From positions 98,250,900 to 98,314,899 of the forward strand of contig OX328132.1 in the NCBI GenBank assembly GCA_946811695.1: DNA of 64,000 nucleotides, given 5' to 3'. Positions within the stretch are counted from its first letter, which is position 1; each line of letters opens with the position of its first letter. Of the stretch, positions 35,200 to 47,204 are shown piece after piece. The translations under genes were made by a program, and so were the position numbers. Under the pieces are notes generated by a model. That model was not told where the DNA came from, did no database searches, and saw nothing but the letters and a program-made list of their open reading frames with translations. The DNA is from Gonocerus acuteangulatus. Lineage: Eukaryota > Arthropoda > Insecta > Hemiptera > Coreidae.

Positions 35200-35470
35200 T
35201 TTACACTCTTATTCTCATTCTTTTGGCATTAATTCCGTTTTCATCAATTGTTTTGTAGTTCTCGCTTTTTTGAGGTACCTGGGCTCCTCCTGTAAACACA
35301 GAAATCATTTAAATACCAAAACCCCGTTATCAGTGTGTAATTGCATATCTACGAATAGTTAATACTTCCTGGAACATTCCGTGAGTTCAGGCTTAATGTT
35401 TTTCTCTGATATTTGTTTTCTTATTTTCTGCCAATAATCACGCACAGATTAAATTTCAGTCATACAATAA
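35200..35470 (-). pseudogene. F-box gene fragment (exons 2-3)
   Basis: Exon 3 start at about 35278 after a good TTTACAG acceptor and a partial exon 2 (YWQKI...IKPELTEC) at about 35370-35455. The exon 2 donor GT is lost. No exon 1. Confidence 0.5.
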
Positions 35471-35809
35471 ATACAAGGACTCTCCATATTTATATTTGCA
35501 TTTATTTACTACATATTATCATTGTTAGAAAAGATAAAAAATACTCATGAAACATATATTCATCCATTTTATAAGACTATACACTTTAATATCTAGAAGA
35601 AAATTAGTTACCCTGTTCATTGACGTGTCACTTCTGTCTAACAGGTCAGTCAGAACATTAGGCAATCGGTGCCGCCTCCTTGGATCTTGGATTGCCGGGC
35701 AGTCCACCAGAATGTTCAAGACATCCTGAAGGCTATCGCAGTGTTCACAATGAGGACCTCGTCAACCTCAGATGATGACCGTGCGACAGGTGGGTGTGGA
35801 CTAGTCTAG

Positions 35810-36030
35810 TTCATTGCAGAAATCTGTGTGTCACCGTCCTAAGAGATTATTGTGTGTGCGTTTCGAGTGATTACACTCATGAAGTATATGAGTGAGTGTT
35901 CGTTGTGGTTATTACACAAATGAATACGCACTCATCGTACTTTTCAAGTGTTTTGATCTGCACAATATTCTTTCAGATGGAAATTAATTCTTCCTATATA
36001 CGTTGTTGTGGAATATGTCTCTATGGTAGA
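35810..36030 (-). repeat. R3 repeat, strongly diverged
   Basis: Minus-strand segment EKYDECVFICVITT aligns with the R3 segment EKYNGCELLCVVTT, with Tyr rather than the stop found in most copies. Other stops interrupt it. The adjoining 36050-36250 resembles 62395-62590, which also flanks an R3 copy. Confidence 0.45.
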
Positions 36031-36282
36031 GAAGATAAACGTATGATTTAATTATGCCTTTGGAAAGAAGTTCTTTATGTAGCAGTAGATGCATAAACCG
36101 CATTGCAGTTTTTTTAAGATACAAATTGTTTCCAGCATCCGCATCGGCTTCATCAGATATGATATTTTTCTGTTATATGAAAGCAAAATGTCTTGGAATC
36201 TGCGGAGCTTTTTTTACCTGGCCGGCTACCTATTTTGAAGCTAAAGTCCTGAAAGAAAGAAAGAGAGAGTGAGAGAGAGAGT

Positions 36283-36285
<3 letters not shown>

Positions 36286-36330
<45 letters not shown>
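36286..36330. repeat. (GA)n microsatellite
   Basis: About 22 GA units, continuing a longer purine-rich run from 36252. Confidence 0.95.
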
Positions 36331-36333
<3 letters not shown>

Positions 36334-37469
36334 TATATAATTAAATACTACCATTAAAAATATATAAAATTAAAAATGTATTTAATTTCTGAAATTTTAT
36401 AAATATGACACTTAACCTAGAAACAAATAAATTCATCGTCTTGCTCTAAAAATATTCTAACACATTAATGAAGTGTTTATTACATTATATACCAGCTGAA
36501 AAAATTACAGAAATTTTTGGTAGTAGTAAAATAATATTTAGACAGTACTAATTGAAAACGATACCAAAGCAGTAAGGAGATTATTAGATCTATTTTTATA
36601 TTGCATTCTTATAAATCAGCTATCAAGGTGATAGGATTAGGATTGGATTTTAGGGCGAGTAACTTTTCGGTTCTTACGCCCTCTTTATAGAAGATTAGTT
36701 AACCTAAGTATATGTTTTTCCATTTTCCCCTCTAAGTAAATATCAATAACAATTAAAATATATATAGCTACACTCAAAGACAGTTCTTATAACTCTACAA
36801 TTATATTTCATGCTAAATAATGTTATATATTACATTAAAATTACTGTAACAAGTTTAGCAGTTTATAAATAAATACTAAACATCAATAAATAATGGTATA
36901 CTAAAGGTAGTAGAAGTAATATATATGTATATATATATTTTATTTATTTATTTTTTTTATATATATATATTTTTTAAATATTTTATTTTTTTATTTATTT
37001 TTTTTATTTTTTTTTAATAAATTTTTATTTTTTATACATATATATATTGTTTTCCTTTATTTGTATACTCTTTTTTTTTTTCTTTTTTTTTTTTAGATAT
37101 ATATTACTATTAGCATTATTACAGAAATATAAATATGATTGACTAGTTCACTCACGCAAATATAGATATAAATAAACATATATATAACAATGCAATAATA
37201 ATTTCATGTCACATAATAATATATTATATTGAATTAACAATTACGAGTAGTTTATAAATAAATAATGTATATAAATAATTAGGCACACACACAAACACAC
37301 ATATATATACATATTTGCACACACACACATACATACACAAATATATACTACATCTGATAAATGAATAAATATATGGATATATATATATATATTTTTTTTA
37401 TTAATTTTATATATATTTTTTTTTATTGTTTTTTTTATTAAATTCTTTTTTTTTTCTTAAATTTTTTTG
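36331..37469. other. AT-rich low-complexity sequence
   Basis: Mostly A/T with short (TA)n, (T)n and (CA)n tracts. 36470-36560 resembles the distal R3 segment (ACAGTACTAATTGAAAACGA). No gene seen. Confidence 0.5.
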
Positions 37470-38396
37470 AATAGGTCTGCTTCCCTTAAAGTATTAATAG
37501 CTTTATCCAAAGTTGTTGGATTATTTCCAAGACAGTCATTTACCCGTCTAGGAAGACCATTAGAGTGGAATAGCGTTCGGTATGCTGGGCAGTCTTCGAT
37601 GATATGTTGGACCGATAGTTGGATATGGCAGCTGGGGCATCCTGGTGGTGGTTCTTTTTTTATTATGTAGGAATGGTCAAATTTGTGTGCCCAATTCTCA
37701 GGCGGGTAAGAACCACTTTTTCCCTCCTGTTAGCACGTTTTGAGCTATCCCATTTTCTTGTCGTATCCCTTATGTTTCGTAGCTTATTGCTACATGGTTC
37801 AGCTTTCCACATGTCTTCCCATGCTGAGGTCACTTTTTGTTTAAGCCAAAGCCTGATGTCATTTGTCTCTAAAACGTCAATTGGTGGTGAGTTCATTAGT
37901 GCTGCTTCTTTAGCTGCCTGGTCCGCCTTTTCATTTCCTAAAATTCCAGAGTGAGAAGGTAGCCAAAGAAATGTTATTGTTTTTCCTTGATTTTCTAGCA
38001 TTTTGATGTAATGAAAAATTTTTAGGAATAAGGGCCCTTGGTTTTTTCTTTTTGCTATATTTTTCAGTGCAGAGAGGGAGTCTGTGCAAATAATGAAGTC
38101 TTGATCCTCGGATGATATTGCACAGTACAGGACAAGACATATTGCTTGCTGTAAAAATGGTGGCAAGTGGGTTACGTTTTTGTTTGCGCACTATATTGTT
38201 GCAGACCATTGCAACCCCTATATTGTCCCCTTGTTTTGAACCATCAGTATAAATGGTTTTTCTGAAGCTGTGCTGTTGTAGAAGTTCATTAGCCTTTGCT
38301 ATTTTTTCTTCCCTGGGGCTGTCTCTGCTGATCTTAGTTAGCCGAAGATCAACTTGAGGTACACTTATTTTCCATCCGGTGAGTTGATATTTCCTA
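37470..38396 (-). pseudogene. LINE 3' fragment: RNase H and C-terminal cysteine motif
   Basis: 5'-truncated non-LTR element on the minus strand. RNase H motifs in order: TDGSK (near 38245), CTDSLSAL, and LPSHSGILGNEKADQAAKE. A C-terminal PPGCPSCHIQ...HIIEDCPAYR motif follows at about 37640-37575, as in I/R1-group elements. Two frameshifts (about 38150 and 37670) break the frame. A T-rich region at 37395-37460 may be the 3' tail. The remains are too decayed for activity. Confidence 0.8.
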
Positions 38397-38754
38397 CCTC
38401 ATCACGGCGGTTTTTTCATACCACCCGAAAATCAGCTTACGAGTAAAAATAAGGTCTTTTTTTAGGAGTGCTTTGGTCTATCCCATTTAACGATAAGAGT
38501 AATTTTAAAGATAATTCTTAGTTAGAAATAATGGACCTTAAATTAAAAAAAAAAATTAAAGATCTAAAAAATACATTTTATCCTATAGATGTAAAATAAG
38601 TAATAAGAATTTATACAGAAAATAAGTGAATGACAGATGAACTTCCTCCCCCCTGTTATGAGACACCCCAAAACGAATACCTCAGTAACCGCCATCTTTG
38701 ATACTTGGGTGATGAAAAAATAAAAAACACTTGATAAATAAATCTCAGGGATAC

Positions 38755-39006
38755 TCTAGAAAAAATAAAGAAAACTAGAATTTGCTACTGATAAAAAGTT
38801 CATTTTTTGCATTTGATTGTTTAAAAGGGACCATGATTGTTGAAAGTGGCGCCTTGACTTGTAGGCCATTAGCACTGACATCCAGGTGCAGCAGGAAATC
38901 ATCTCAACGGCCCTTGAGTGTGAAAAATCCTTACTGAAGGTGGAAGTCGAATCCCACAAATCCCGCATGAGAATCCAAGGCGTTAGCCAATAGACCACGG
39001 GAGTCT
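38755..39006 (-). mobile_element. tRNA-derived SINE-like sequence
   Basis: The 5' 70 nt (38936-39005, minus) resemble a tRNA: A-box-like TGGTCTATTGGCTAA and B-box-like GGGATTCGACTTCC. The acceptor ends do not pair well, so it is not a working tRNA. A tRNA-unrelated body and AT-rich end follow. Family unknown. Confidence 0.45.
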
Positions 39007-39189
39007 TGCTCTGGCAGTCATCAGGAGAGGATCTACCTGCTCTAGGCTCCTGCGGATTAAGGCTTCTGATAAGGACACCTGCTTATCGCACCTTATTTAC
39101 TTGTTCCATTTACTTTATTTTATTATTTTTCGTATTCCTAGTTTTTGGTAATTTTTTGTTTTTAAGTTGAGTGTGTGTAGTTTTCCAGG

Positions 39190-40483
39190 CTTGGGGATGG
39201 AAAAAGCCCGAAGCGACGGAAACAACTTTTTCCGCTGCGGTGGGATGAACAAAATTATACTTATGTTGCACAAACAGTGAAATTTGTTCAAATTAAAAGA
39301 GAAGGCGAAGGTACCCTCAGCAATGTGTCCCCCTTTTTAATAGGAAAAGTGATTCACAGTCAAGCAGGCAAAGTTAAAGCTGTAAGGAAATTACGCGACG
39401 GGTCTGTACTTGTCGAAGTGTTTAACTATACACAAGCAAAGTATTAAAAATTAAGTTGTTAAATGAACAAATACCCGTAACTGCTGAACCACATTTTCGC
39501 TGAACAAAAGCAAAGGGGTAATTAGAAGTATGGAGCTAATGTGTGTACCACCCCTAGAAATACTTTCTAATTTAAATAATCAAAACGTTATTGATGTAAA
39601 ACAGATAATTTCAAAGAAAGATAACAACCCTGTGCCTGCACCTTTCTACATATTAACCTTCTCTAACCCCAACACCCCTAAAGAAATCAAAGCAGGTTGT
39701 CTAACATTACCTGTTCGTAAATATATCCCCGCCCCTTTACGATGTTTTTCCTGTTTGCGTTTTGGCCGCGACCACGGGTTGTAAGGTCAAAGCCTGTAAG
39801 AGGTGCAGTTCCAAAGAACATGAAAATTTCAATAATGATCCCTTCTGTGCTAATTGTAAACAAAACCATTCCCCACTTTCTCGCGACTGTCCCACTTGGT
39901 TGAAAGAGAAATAAATAAAAGATATTCAAATAAACGGAGATAAAAGTCCCGCTGAAGCGAGGAAAATTTATAACGCGAGAAGAGCGCCAACATTTTCTAA
40001 ATCCTATGCTATGGTAGCAAATAATAATCAGAACTTAGCAACTACGTCATTAGCCAGCCACAGTAGGGTGTTGTAAAAAAATCTATTTCTATCCAAACGG
40101 ATACATTTATTTCGGGGTCTACTATAACCCCCCACGTACTTCACAACCCCCCACCCACGGACTGCAGCAGTCCTCCCCCCTCCCCCCTTCCTCTCTAACT
40201 GATCCGTCTCCCCTCCCACCTCCTTTCTACCTGATCCGACCCCCCCTCCCTCCTCTCTACCTGATCCTCCCCCCCTCCCCCCTTGCATCCCATCCCGAAC
40301 CCCCTATAATATCAACCCCACTCCTACCCCCCCCTGCAGTCAGGGGTTGACCCCCCCGCCTACTATAAATTCGCCCCACCCACTACGTCTGATGACAGCT
40401 GGACAGATACTTTAAACAGGCGAAGGAAACAGCCCGATAAGAGTAACCCAGCTAAAACACGCAGCCGATCATCCTCCCATAAT
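39190..40483 (+). pseudogene. LINE ORF1 (gag-like, zinc knuckle)
   Basis: The frame begins near 39190 (RRKQLFPLRWDEQ) and continues through TLSNVSPFLIGKVIHSQ and SVLVEVFNYTQAK. Frameshifts occur at about 39445, 39500 and 39770. Zinc knuckles are visible as CFSCLRFGRDHG (from about 39743) and CKRCSSKEH...CANCKQNHSPLSRDCP. A Pro/Ser-rich, strongly C-rich stretch (40120-40360) with several stops precedes the end at KTRSRSSSHN. The protein would bind element RNA. Nonfunctional here. Confidence 0.8.
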
Positions 40484-40485
40484 TG

Positions 40486-41085
40486 AGATAAGAACAATGC
40501 CTAGCTTGATAAGCACCTATTCCTATCTCTTATACTACAAGAGGCTTAGGCTAGTCTCTCACATAGCTATCGATATTTACAGCTGGCTATTAAAAAGATA
40601 TCTCAATAAAATAAAGTATTTTAATACATACGAAGCAATTCTAACTCCGATATATCTTTACGATTTTTATGCTATACTGCTGCTCAATTATAAACACTGC
40701 CTATATACAATGTATCTATTAATAGTAATACTTTTTCAACAACCAACAAGCCTTTTTTTTTTTTTTTTGAGCAGTGGAAGATGATTGTAATAATGAAATC
40801 TATTTCGGTTTGTATTATTATTGTTATTATAGCTGTTACATATTACACTCACAATTATTTTTTCCCACATACTGCAATATTTATTCCTACCACTTATTTC
40901 AATATATATTACTCATATAAATTTAATTTGTTTTATCGGCATCATTTATATGATACGTATTTTATTAAATCTTTGCTCTTTTTTTTTATGTTAATGTATG
41001 TATGTGTGTGCGTGTGTGTGTGTATGTATGTGTGTATGTATGTATGTGTATATATATATATTATAAGGGTTTTAACTACTATCCC
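40486..41085. other. AT-rich spacer between LINE ORF1 and ORF2
   Basis: Contains T16 near 40750 and GT/GTAT repeats at 41000-41060. Small open frames here have no family features. The 600-bp gap is long for a LINE, so this may be a later insertion, but no target duplication was seen. Confidence 0.4.
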
Positions 41086-41092
41086 ACAATTT

Positions 41093-44000
41093 TATATCTA
41101 TTATACAATGGAATTGCAATGGTATAAGATCTAGATTTAACGACTTAAAGCTTCTTATACAAGAGTATGATCCTATCTGCCTAGCCCTCCAGGAGACCCG
41201 TCTGCGCCATAGTGATAATTTCTCCTTAAGAGGATTTGATATTTACCACCGAGACGGATCTAAAAGTGCGCGTGGGCACGGTGGGGTTATGAACGCGATT
41301 AGTTCCTCGGCTCTTTCCGATCCTATACCACTCGAGACAAATCTACAGGCAATAGCAACCAGAATCCATTCAACAATCCCATTCTCTCTCCTTAATATTT
41401 ACCTTCCCCCAGATTTACAATTAAACCTCAATGAGCTGAATAGTATTATTAGGCAGACTCCAGCACCTATTTTGTTAGTGGCCGACGCAAATGCATACAA
41501 TATTATCTGGGGTTCGGATACCACCAACTCGAGAGGGAATATTATAGAAGAAGCCCTCGACCTTAACCATCTAGTGCTCCTAAACTCAGGAGAAGCAACC
41601 TACTTAAGCTCTTCATATGGAACGTATTCAGCCATTGATATTGCTGCAATATCTCCACCCCTTTTCACTCAGACTGAATGGCTGCCTCTGGAAGAACTCC
41701 ACGGAAGTGATCATTTCCCTATAAAAATATCTATTGCACGAAATTTTAAAATGATCAAAAAGAAGAAAACATGGATCATAAATAAAGCAGATTGGTGCAA
41801 GTTTACAGAGCTAGCCAAACCGCCACAACAATCACCCGAAAATATAAATGTAAACAGCGCAAACTCCCTCATCACAGACGTAATCATAAATGCGGCTCTT
41901 GAGAGCATGCCTATGAGCTCCGATGTACATAGACGACCTCCTGTCCCATGGTTCAATGAAGACTGCAAATCAGCTAGAAAGAACCGCAGGAGAGCTCTTA
42001 GGAAATTTAGGAATAATATGACCCCGGATAATTTAACTGAATTTAGATGGCAACGGGCAATATGTCGTTGAACTTTTAATCAAGCAAGGGTCGAATCTTG
42101 GCGAAATTTTACAGCCTCCTTAAATAAAGATACACCAGCTAGAACAGTCTGGAACGCTATAAAAAATATTGAAGGAAAAAATAAATCGCACCCCTACACA
42201 CTCCTCTGTAACAGCCAGCTTCTAAGTGATCCAGCAAGAGTTGCCGACGAATTTGGATCCCACTACTCAAATCTATTTAATGCAGAGTATGATGAAGAAT
42301 TTTCAAGGCATACCCAGGAACAAGAAATGCAACCCATAAATTTCACAACGGATAATGCTGAAATGTACAATACTCCTTTCTCAGACTGGGAGCTCACTAA
42401 TACACTTAAAAATCTCAGGGGCTCATCTCCAGGACCCGACATGGTCCACTACTTAATGATAAAACATTTACCACATGAAACACGCCGTTGGCTTTTAAAA
42501 ATGTACAACGTTTGTTGGGAACGTGGACAGTTCCCCGAAGCGTGGAGGCTTGCGGAACTTATTCTATTACCAAAGACGGGAAAAGACAATCGAAAAGCAA
42601 GAAACTATAGACCGATTTCACTAACAAGCTGCATCTTGAGAGGTTGGTAAATAAAAGGTTAATTTGGGTGCTAGAAAAGAATAATTTGATTCCAAAAATC
42701 CAAAGTGGCTTTCGCAAAGGAAGATCGACGATTGATCACCTCGTCCAACTTGAAGCTGAGCTCCAATATACATTCCTTAATAAAGAAGAAGGCATCGGAG
42801 TGTTCTTTGACGCTGAGTCAGCCTTGACCGAGTTTGGAGGTATGGAATCTTACAAAAGCTGCAAGAAATGGGCTTCAAAGGCTTCCTCTCGACCTTTGTG
42901 AAAAACTTTCTGACAGTACGAAAATTCCAGGTCCGCATTGGGAACGTGACATCCCGAATTTATGAACAGCTAAATGGAGTGCCACAAGGCTGCGTCTTGA
43001 GCACTACACTATCTGCCCTTGCCACAACAGGTTTCTCCCAGAGTTTACCGAGGAACGTTAAAATATTTCAGTATGTAGACGACATATGTCTCGCCATATT
43101 TTGCCGAGATAGAGACATTACACTAATAAAACAAAAAATTCAGGAGGCGATCCATAGAATTTCAAGAACGACCAAATCAACAGGTATGAAATTCTCCCCC
43201 GAAAAAACGAAATGTGTTCATTTCTCCAGGAAAAGAAACTCCCAAGATCCCCCCCCCCCCCTATTCACTCATATGATCCGCATATCATACCCTATGCAGA
43301 AAGTTGCAGATTTCTGGGACTCGTTTTTGATAGGCGATTAACCTGGAAACCCCATATTGAAAATCTACGCAAAAAATGCTCTAAAAACTAAATTTATTAA
43401 AGGTTCTTGGCGGAACAAAATGGGGTTCTGATAGAACCACAATGCTGAGAGTCTATAATATGGTTATATGTGCGAAAATAGATATATGTGGTCATTTATA
43501 TATGCCTCCGCCAAAACAACAACTCTTTTACGTCTGGATGCTCTTCATCATGCTGGAATAAGGACTGCAACAGGCGCCTTCTGTACCAGCCCTGTGTTAT
43601 CACTCTGTGCCGATGCAGGAATCCCCCCTCTCCTATTTAGGCGACAAAAACTAGCTTTAGGATTTGCGTCTAGAATATACTTCAATCACACGAATCCTGC
43701 TTGTCAATACTTATATACACCAAAATACTCCCGTAAATTTAATGAACAATTCCGCTACGAAACCACTGTCCTACAGGATATCTGCTGCTTTAGATGCAAT
43801 TAGACAAACCAAACCAGAAAGCATATCTACACATATACTCCCTTGGAGGAGAGTCAGGCCAAAGTACGACGTCTCAATGTCCAAGCTGAAGAAAGACGAA
43901 ACACCCGCGTCTTGGTACCAAAATAAATTTGACGAAATATTGCGTGATCTGAAAGATTACGAGCTCATTTACACAGACGGATCTATGAATGATCATGCAA

Positions 44001-44400
44001 CTGGATATGCTGTAGTCACATCAAATGCCACGTACAGATTTAGACTTCACAAAGACTCTAATATATATAAAGCTGAGTTATTCGCTATTTCTGCCGGTCT
44101 GTACAAATGCATGACGACCTCAAAAGCTAATATTGTCGTTGTGACGGACTCCCTGAGCGCTCTGCAAGGAGTAGACGATATTTACTCCAACCACCCTGGG
44201 GTTAACTCAGTTCAAGAAAGAATAACAATGCTTGAAGAAATAGGAAAGGACAGACTTTCCTATTTCTTCAAGCATTGTTATTGCTGCTCTGGGCCCCAGG
44301 CCATGTTGGGATCAGAGGAAACGATCTAGCTGATGAAGCAGAATCCGTCCACCGCAACATGGTTTTAGAGCGAAATTCCAGCGAAAAATCGTTACACTTG
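41093..44400 (+). pseudogene. LINE ORF2: endonuclease, reverse transcriptase, RNase H
   Basis: Endonuclease starts QWNCNGIRSRFNDLK and LALQETRL, with GSDHFPI at 41703-41723. One TGA at 42069 interrupts the frame. RT follows: SSPGPDM, LPKTGKDNRKARNYRPISL, a frameshift near 42645, FRKGRSTIDHL, FFDAESA, a frameshift near 42850, GVPQGCVLS and the catalytic YVDD at 43072-43083. A further frameshift falls near the C-run at 43250. RNase H has IYTDGSM, KAELFAI and VTDSLSALQG, then a 27-bp inverted repeat that replaces part of the domain, and PGHVGIRGNDLADEA. At least five lesions; inactive. Confidence 0.85.
44222..44281. repeat. Perfect 27-bp inverted repeat in RNase H
   Basis: Arms 44222-44248 and 44255-44281 are exact reverse complements around a 6-nt loop (GACAGA). 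It lies inside the RNase H reading region and is not a property of the family. Confidence 0.9.
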
Positions 44401-44405
44401 CTTTT

Positions 44406-44800
44406 TTTATAGGTTCCTTAACAAAGGAAAACGAATGAAACCTTTTTTAAGGCGATATCAGAAACTGTTTTTGAGAAAAGTGGAATAAATATTTATGTTA
44501 CACATTTTTGGTTTGAGTGTTTGAAATTCATCTAAACTAGATATTTAATTTTTTTTACACTTGTAATTAAGAAGTATTAAAAATATATATATATTTTATT
44601 AATAGACATGAAAAGTTTTAGGATCTTCTTGTCGTAAATATCTAGAAAACGGATGGAAAATCGTAGTAAGTGGAACGTGGCCATTCGAAAGCTTACTAAA
44701 TTCTCTACAAAAACGGTTCTGAAGCAATTCTTGATGGGGCGATGTCAATCGGATATATAAATGCTTAAAACTTGGAAAGTGTTAGCTTTGTTCTTTTGAA
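44406..44800 (-). repeat. Rep-A copy, minus orientation
   Basis: Matches Rep-A (complement of 3470-3880): AAACGAATGAAACC, GGCGATGTCAATCGGA. Diverged. It truncates the LINE at its 3' end. Confidence 0.6.
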
Positions 44801-45295
44801 CAGGGGGTTGTCTTTTTAATTGGTAGTTTTTTCCCTATATATGAGTAATTGATCCATTCATTACTTGATACATTGATGAAATAAAAACTTTTTTATACGC
44901 CTCTACTATTATCGTGTACAAAAATAAAAAAAAAACACAAATATAGAGGTTCCCTTCATGAGTTCGACAAACAAGTGCAGTGGAATAGAAAATCGCCGTT
45001 TTCCAATTGTAGATTTTTAAAAAGAGAAAGTTTTTGAACGCCCCGCTTTATGAAGTAAAACATAAAGAAAGAGGGTCCAAACACCCTCTCCTTCGTTATC
45101 TTAAAGACCATAATTGTTGAAATCATCATTCTTCATTTGATTGGGAACTATTTCTTTTTTTTTTCTTGCACCTTAATTCTGAAATAGATATTTGAAATCA
45201 GTAAAATACGCTACGGCCTAAATGTATAAATGTGAGTGAATTCAAACAGATACATACCTTAGACATGAAATTAAGTTTTTACCCAAGATAACCCA

Positions 45296-45600
45296 GAAAT
45301 TTTTTATTGAATTAGAAGATTACTTACTACTCTCCCCTGAAGCACAATTTCTTCATTGTCTGAATGTACAATAGTTAAATAAATTTGCCCTTTTAATGAT
45401 TACACGCATTCAAGACCCGTTAGGAATGTTCATTTGTTGATTCACAGAAGAAGAATCCCTCACTAACACGTTTTCTACCTTGACAATGTTCTGAAAAAGA
45501 AATTCGAAATCATTAAAATTTGGTATTGTCTCTAAATGCTATATAAGTGTAAGTGCATTCAAACAGATACATACCTTAGTGATGAAAGGAAAAGGTGATT
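45296..45600. repeat. Segmental duplicate A
   Basis: About 80% similar to 46610-47000 (shared TTATTGAATTAGAAG, GAAGCACAATTTCTTC, GTTGATT-ATAGAAGAAGAAT, CAAACAGATACATAC). A third partial copy lies at 45180-45270. Broken minus-strand frames are visible but not identifiable. Confidence 0.6.
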
Positions 45601-45815
45601 ATTTCTTCATTTACAACATTTTTGAAAGTATTATTTATGAAGAATATGGAATCAGTAAAATTAAATGGTTACTATAAACGACATTAGAGTACGTTTCACT
45701 TTATTTGAAGAATAAAGCGAAACGTATTGTTAATAAGAATAATAACTGCTTGTTAATAAGAACCGATTTGTAATAACTAAGCAAATGATCTCAGTTATCG
45801 TGCTGGAAACATTAA

Positions 45816-46345
45816 CCCTCCTCTCACAAGGTGTTTTTCAGTGGACATTCCACAAGGCGGTGTCAGATACGACACCTAGTATAACAAATTACTTTATTTT
45901 ACAAATAAATATGTTAATTGGGTAGAAATGAATACAATTTTAAAAAAGGATAGGCATATTTATAATCAATATATTTATGATACATTGCAAAAATTTAAAA
46001 AAATATATATATATATTTTCACAAAATAATATACATTTTTTTTTTAATTTCTCGCGTTGCAGGAAGGACTTATTACTGTTCCGTGTTCACCACAAATACT
46101 TTTATTGCACTGAAGACAGGTTTGGTTTCCGTCCTTAGAAGGAAGATTTTTTAAGTATTTCTGGACTTGAAAAATTTAGGTTTCATCTTGGAGTGTTTTT
46201 GGAATGAGAAGATTCTTCAACCTTTAATTCATGTAAGGTGTTACGGTAATTCACGGTTACAACCCGCAACCTATGCCCAGATAATCACCGTAATAGAAAT
46301 GAATCGTAAAGTGTCGTATTCGACACCTACTTGTGATAGGAGGGT
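45816..46345. mobile_element. piggyBac-like element remnant, about 530 bp
   Basis: TTAA at 45812-45815 then CCCTCCTCTCACAAG; the right end is the inverted CCCTCCTATCACAAG followed by TTTAA. A subterminal GTGTC-GATACGACACCT motif is mirrored at the right end. It keeps only the transposase C-terminus (46044-46169), so it is internally deleted. A different family from the element at 9369. Confidence 0.7.
46044..46169 (-). pseudogene. piggyBac transposase C-terminal cysteine-rich domain
   Basis: Minus-strand frame QKYLKNLPSKDG then CLQCNKSICGEHG ... SPSCNARN and stop. The C-x2-C...C-x2-H...C spacing fits the RING/PHD-like cysteine-rich domain that ends piggyBac transposases and binds the terminal repeats. 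The catalytic DDD core is absent. Confidence 0.55.
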
Positions 46346-46609
46346 TTAAATAAATGAAAAAAAAAAATAAAAAAGAACGCCTCCCGTACCCCGTTGTCAG
46401 ATAATCCCGTTCTTTTTGTACTCATCCTTAGAAAGTGCTCAAATAGACTGAATTTACTTCTCTCTAGGAGGATTTCATTCCCGGCTGTAACTTTAGTGTT
46501 GCCCTCTTAGATATGCTGCGGATCAAGTCAGTTTTAACTTCCCTTCTACTATTTTTAGGTACCTCTATATCTATTGCCTGGATTTGATAAACTGATCTCA
46601 GGTAACCAA

Positions 46610-47000
46610 GATCTTCTTTATTGAATTAGAAGGTTAATTACTGTACTCCTCTGAAGCACAATTTCTTCCCCGGCTGAGTGTATAATATGTAAGTAAATTC
46701 GTTCTATCAATGATAATACACACTAAAGACTCGTGATGAATGTTCATCTGTTGATTGATAGAAGAAGAATATCTCACTACCACGTTTTCTATGCGCTATT
46801 GCATAAGAAGAACGCGTAGAGAAGCACCGTTCTTCCGTCTCTTCCTGATGAAGGTGTTAGGGTACTATTTCATCGTTTATTTTTCTGATACCTTGACAAT
46901 GCTCTGAAAAATAAATTTGACATAATTAAAATATGATACTGCCTCTATATGCTGTATATGTGTAAGTGCATTCAAACAGATACATACTATAGTGAAAAAA
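46610..47000. repeat. Segmental duplicate B
   Basis: Partner of 45296-45600; the piggyBac-like remnant lies between them. Confidence 0.6.
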
Positions 47001-47204
47001 GTGAACGGCAAATATTACATCATTTACTTCACTTTATAAAAGTATTCTTTATGAAGGATATGGACTCAGAAAAACAGTATGGGGTTGTTATAAACAATAT
47101 CAAAGTAATTGCTTTTTAAGAGACATACTCTTTCTTTATGGAGGTACTTCATTTGGTTCATATTACATATTCACAAATGATTTTGCCAAATGTTATGTCC
47201 GCTT

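Larger units (their letters stand above)
39170..44405 (+). mobile_element. Nearly full-length LINE with RNase H (decayed)
   Basis: ORF1 with zinc knuckles, then ORF2 with endonuclease, reverse transcriptase and RNase H in canonical order. Cut at the 3' end where Rep-A begins at about 44406. Several frameshifts and stops make it inactive. RNase H and the CCHC ORF1 suggest the I/R1 side of the non-LTR tree; clade assignment needs a phylogeny. Confidence 0.85.

Noticed and set aside
36054..36272. 72-aa plus-strand frame
   Set aside because: The corresponding segment at 62395-62590 has no conserved plus-strand frame; treated as repeat flank.
38936..39005. A working tRNA gene
   Set aside because: A- and B-box-like motifs are present, but the acceptor stem does not pair and a SINE-like body follows. 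Called a SINE head instead.
40028..40288. Minus-strand Gly-rich frame (86 aa)
   Set aside because: Antisense of the C-rich, Pro-coding part of LINE ORF1.
40497..41134. Two plus-strand frames (95 and 117 aa) between the LINE ORFs
   Set aside because: Composition is low-complexity (I/Y/F/V from AT-rich and GT repeats), with no LINE or other family motif until ORF2 begins near 41093.
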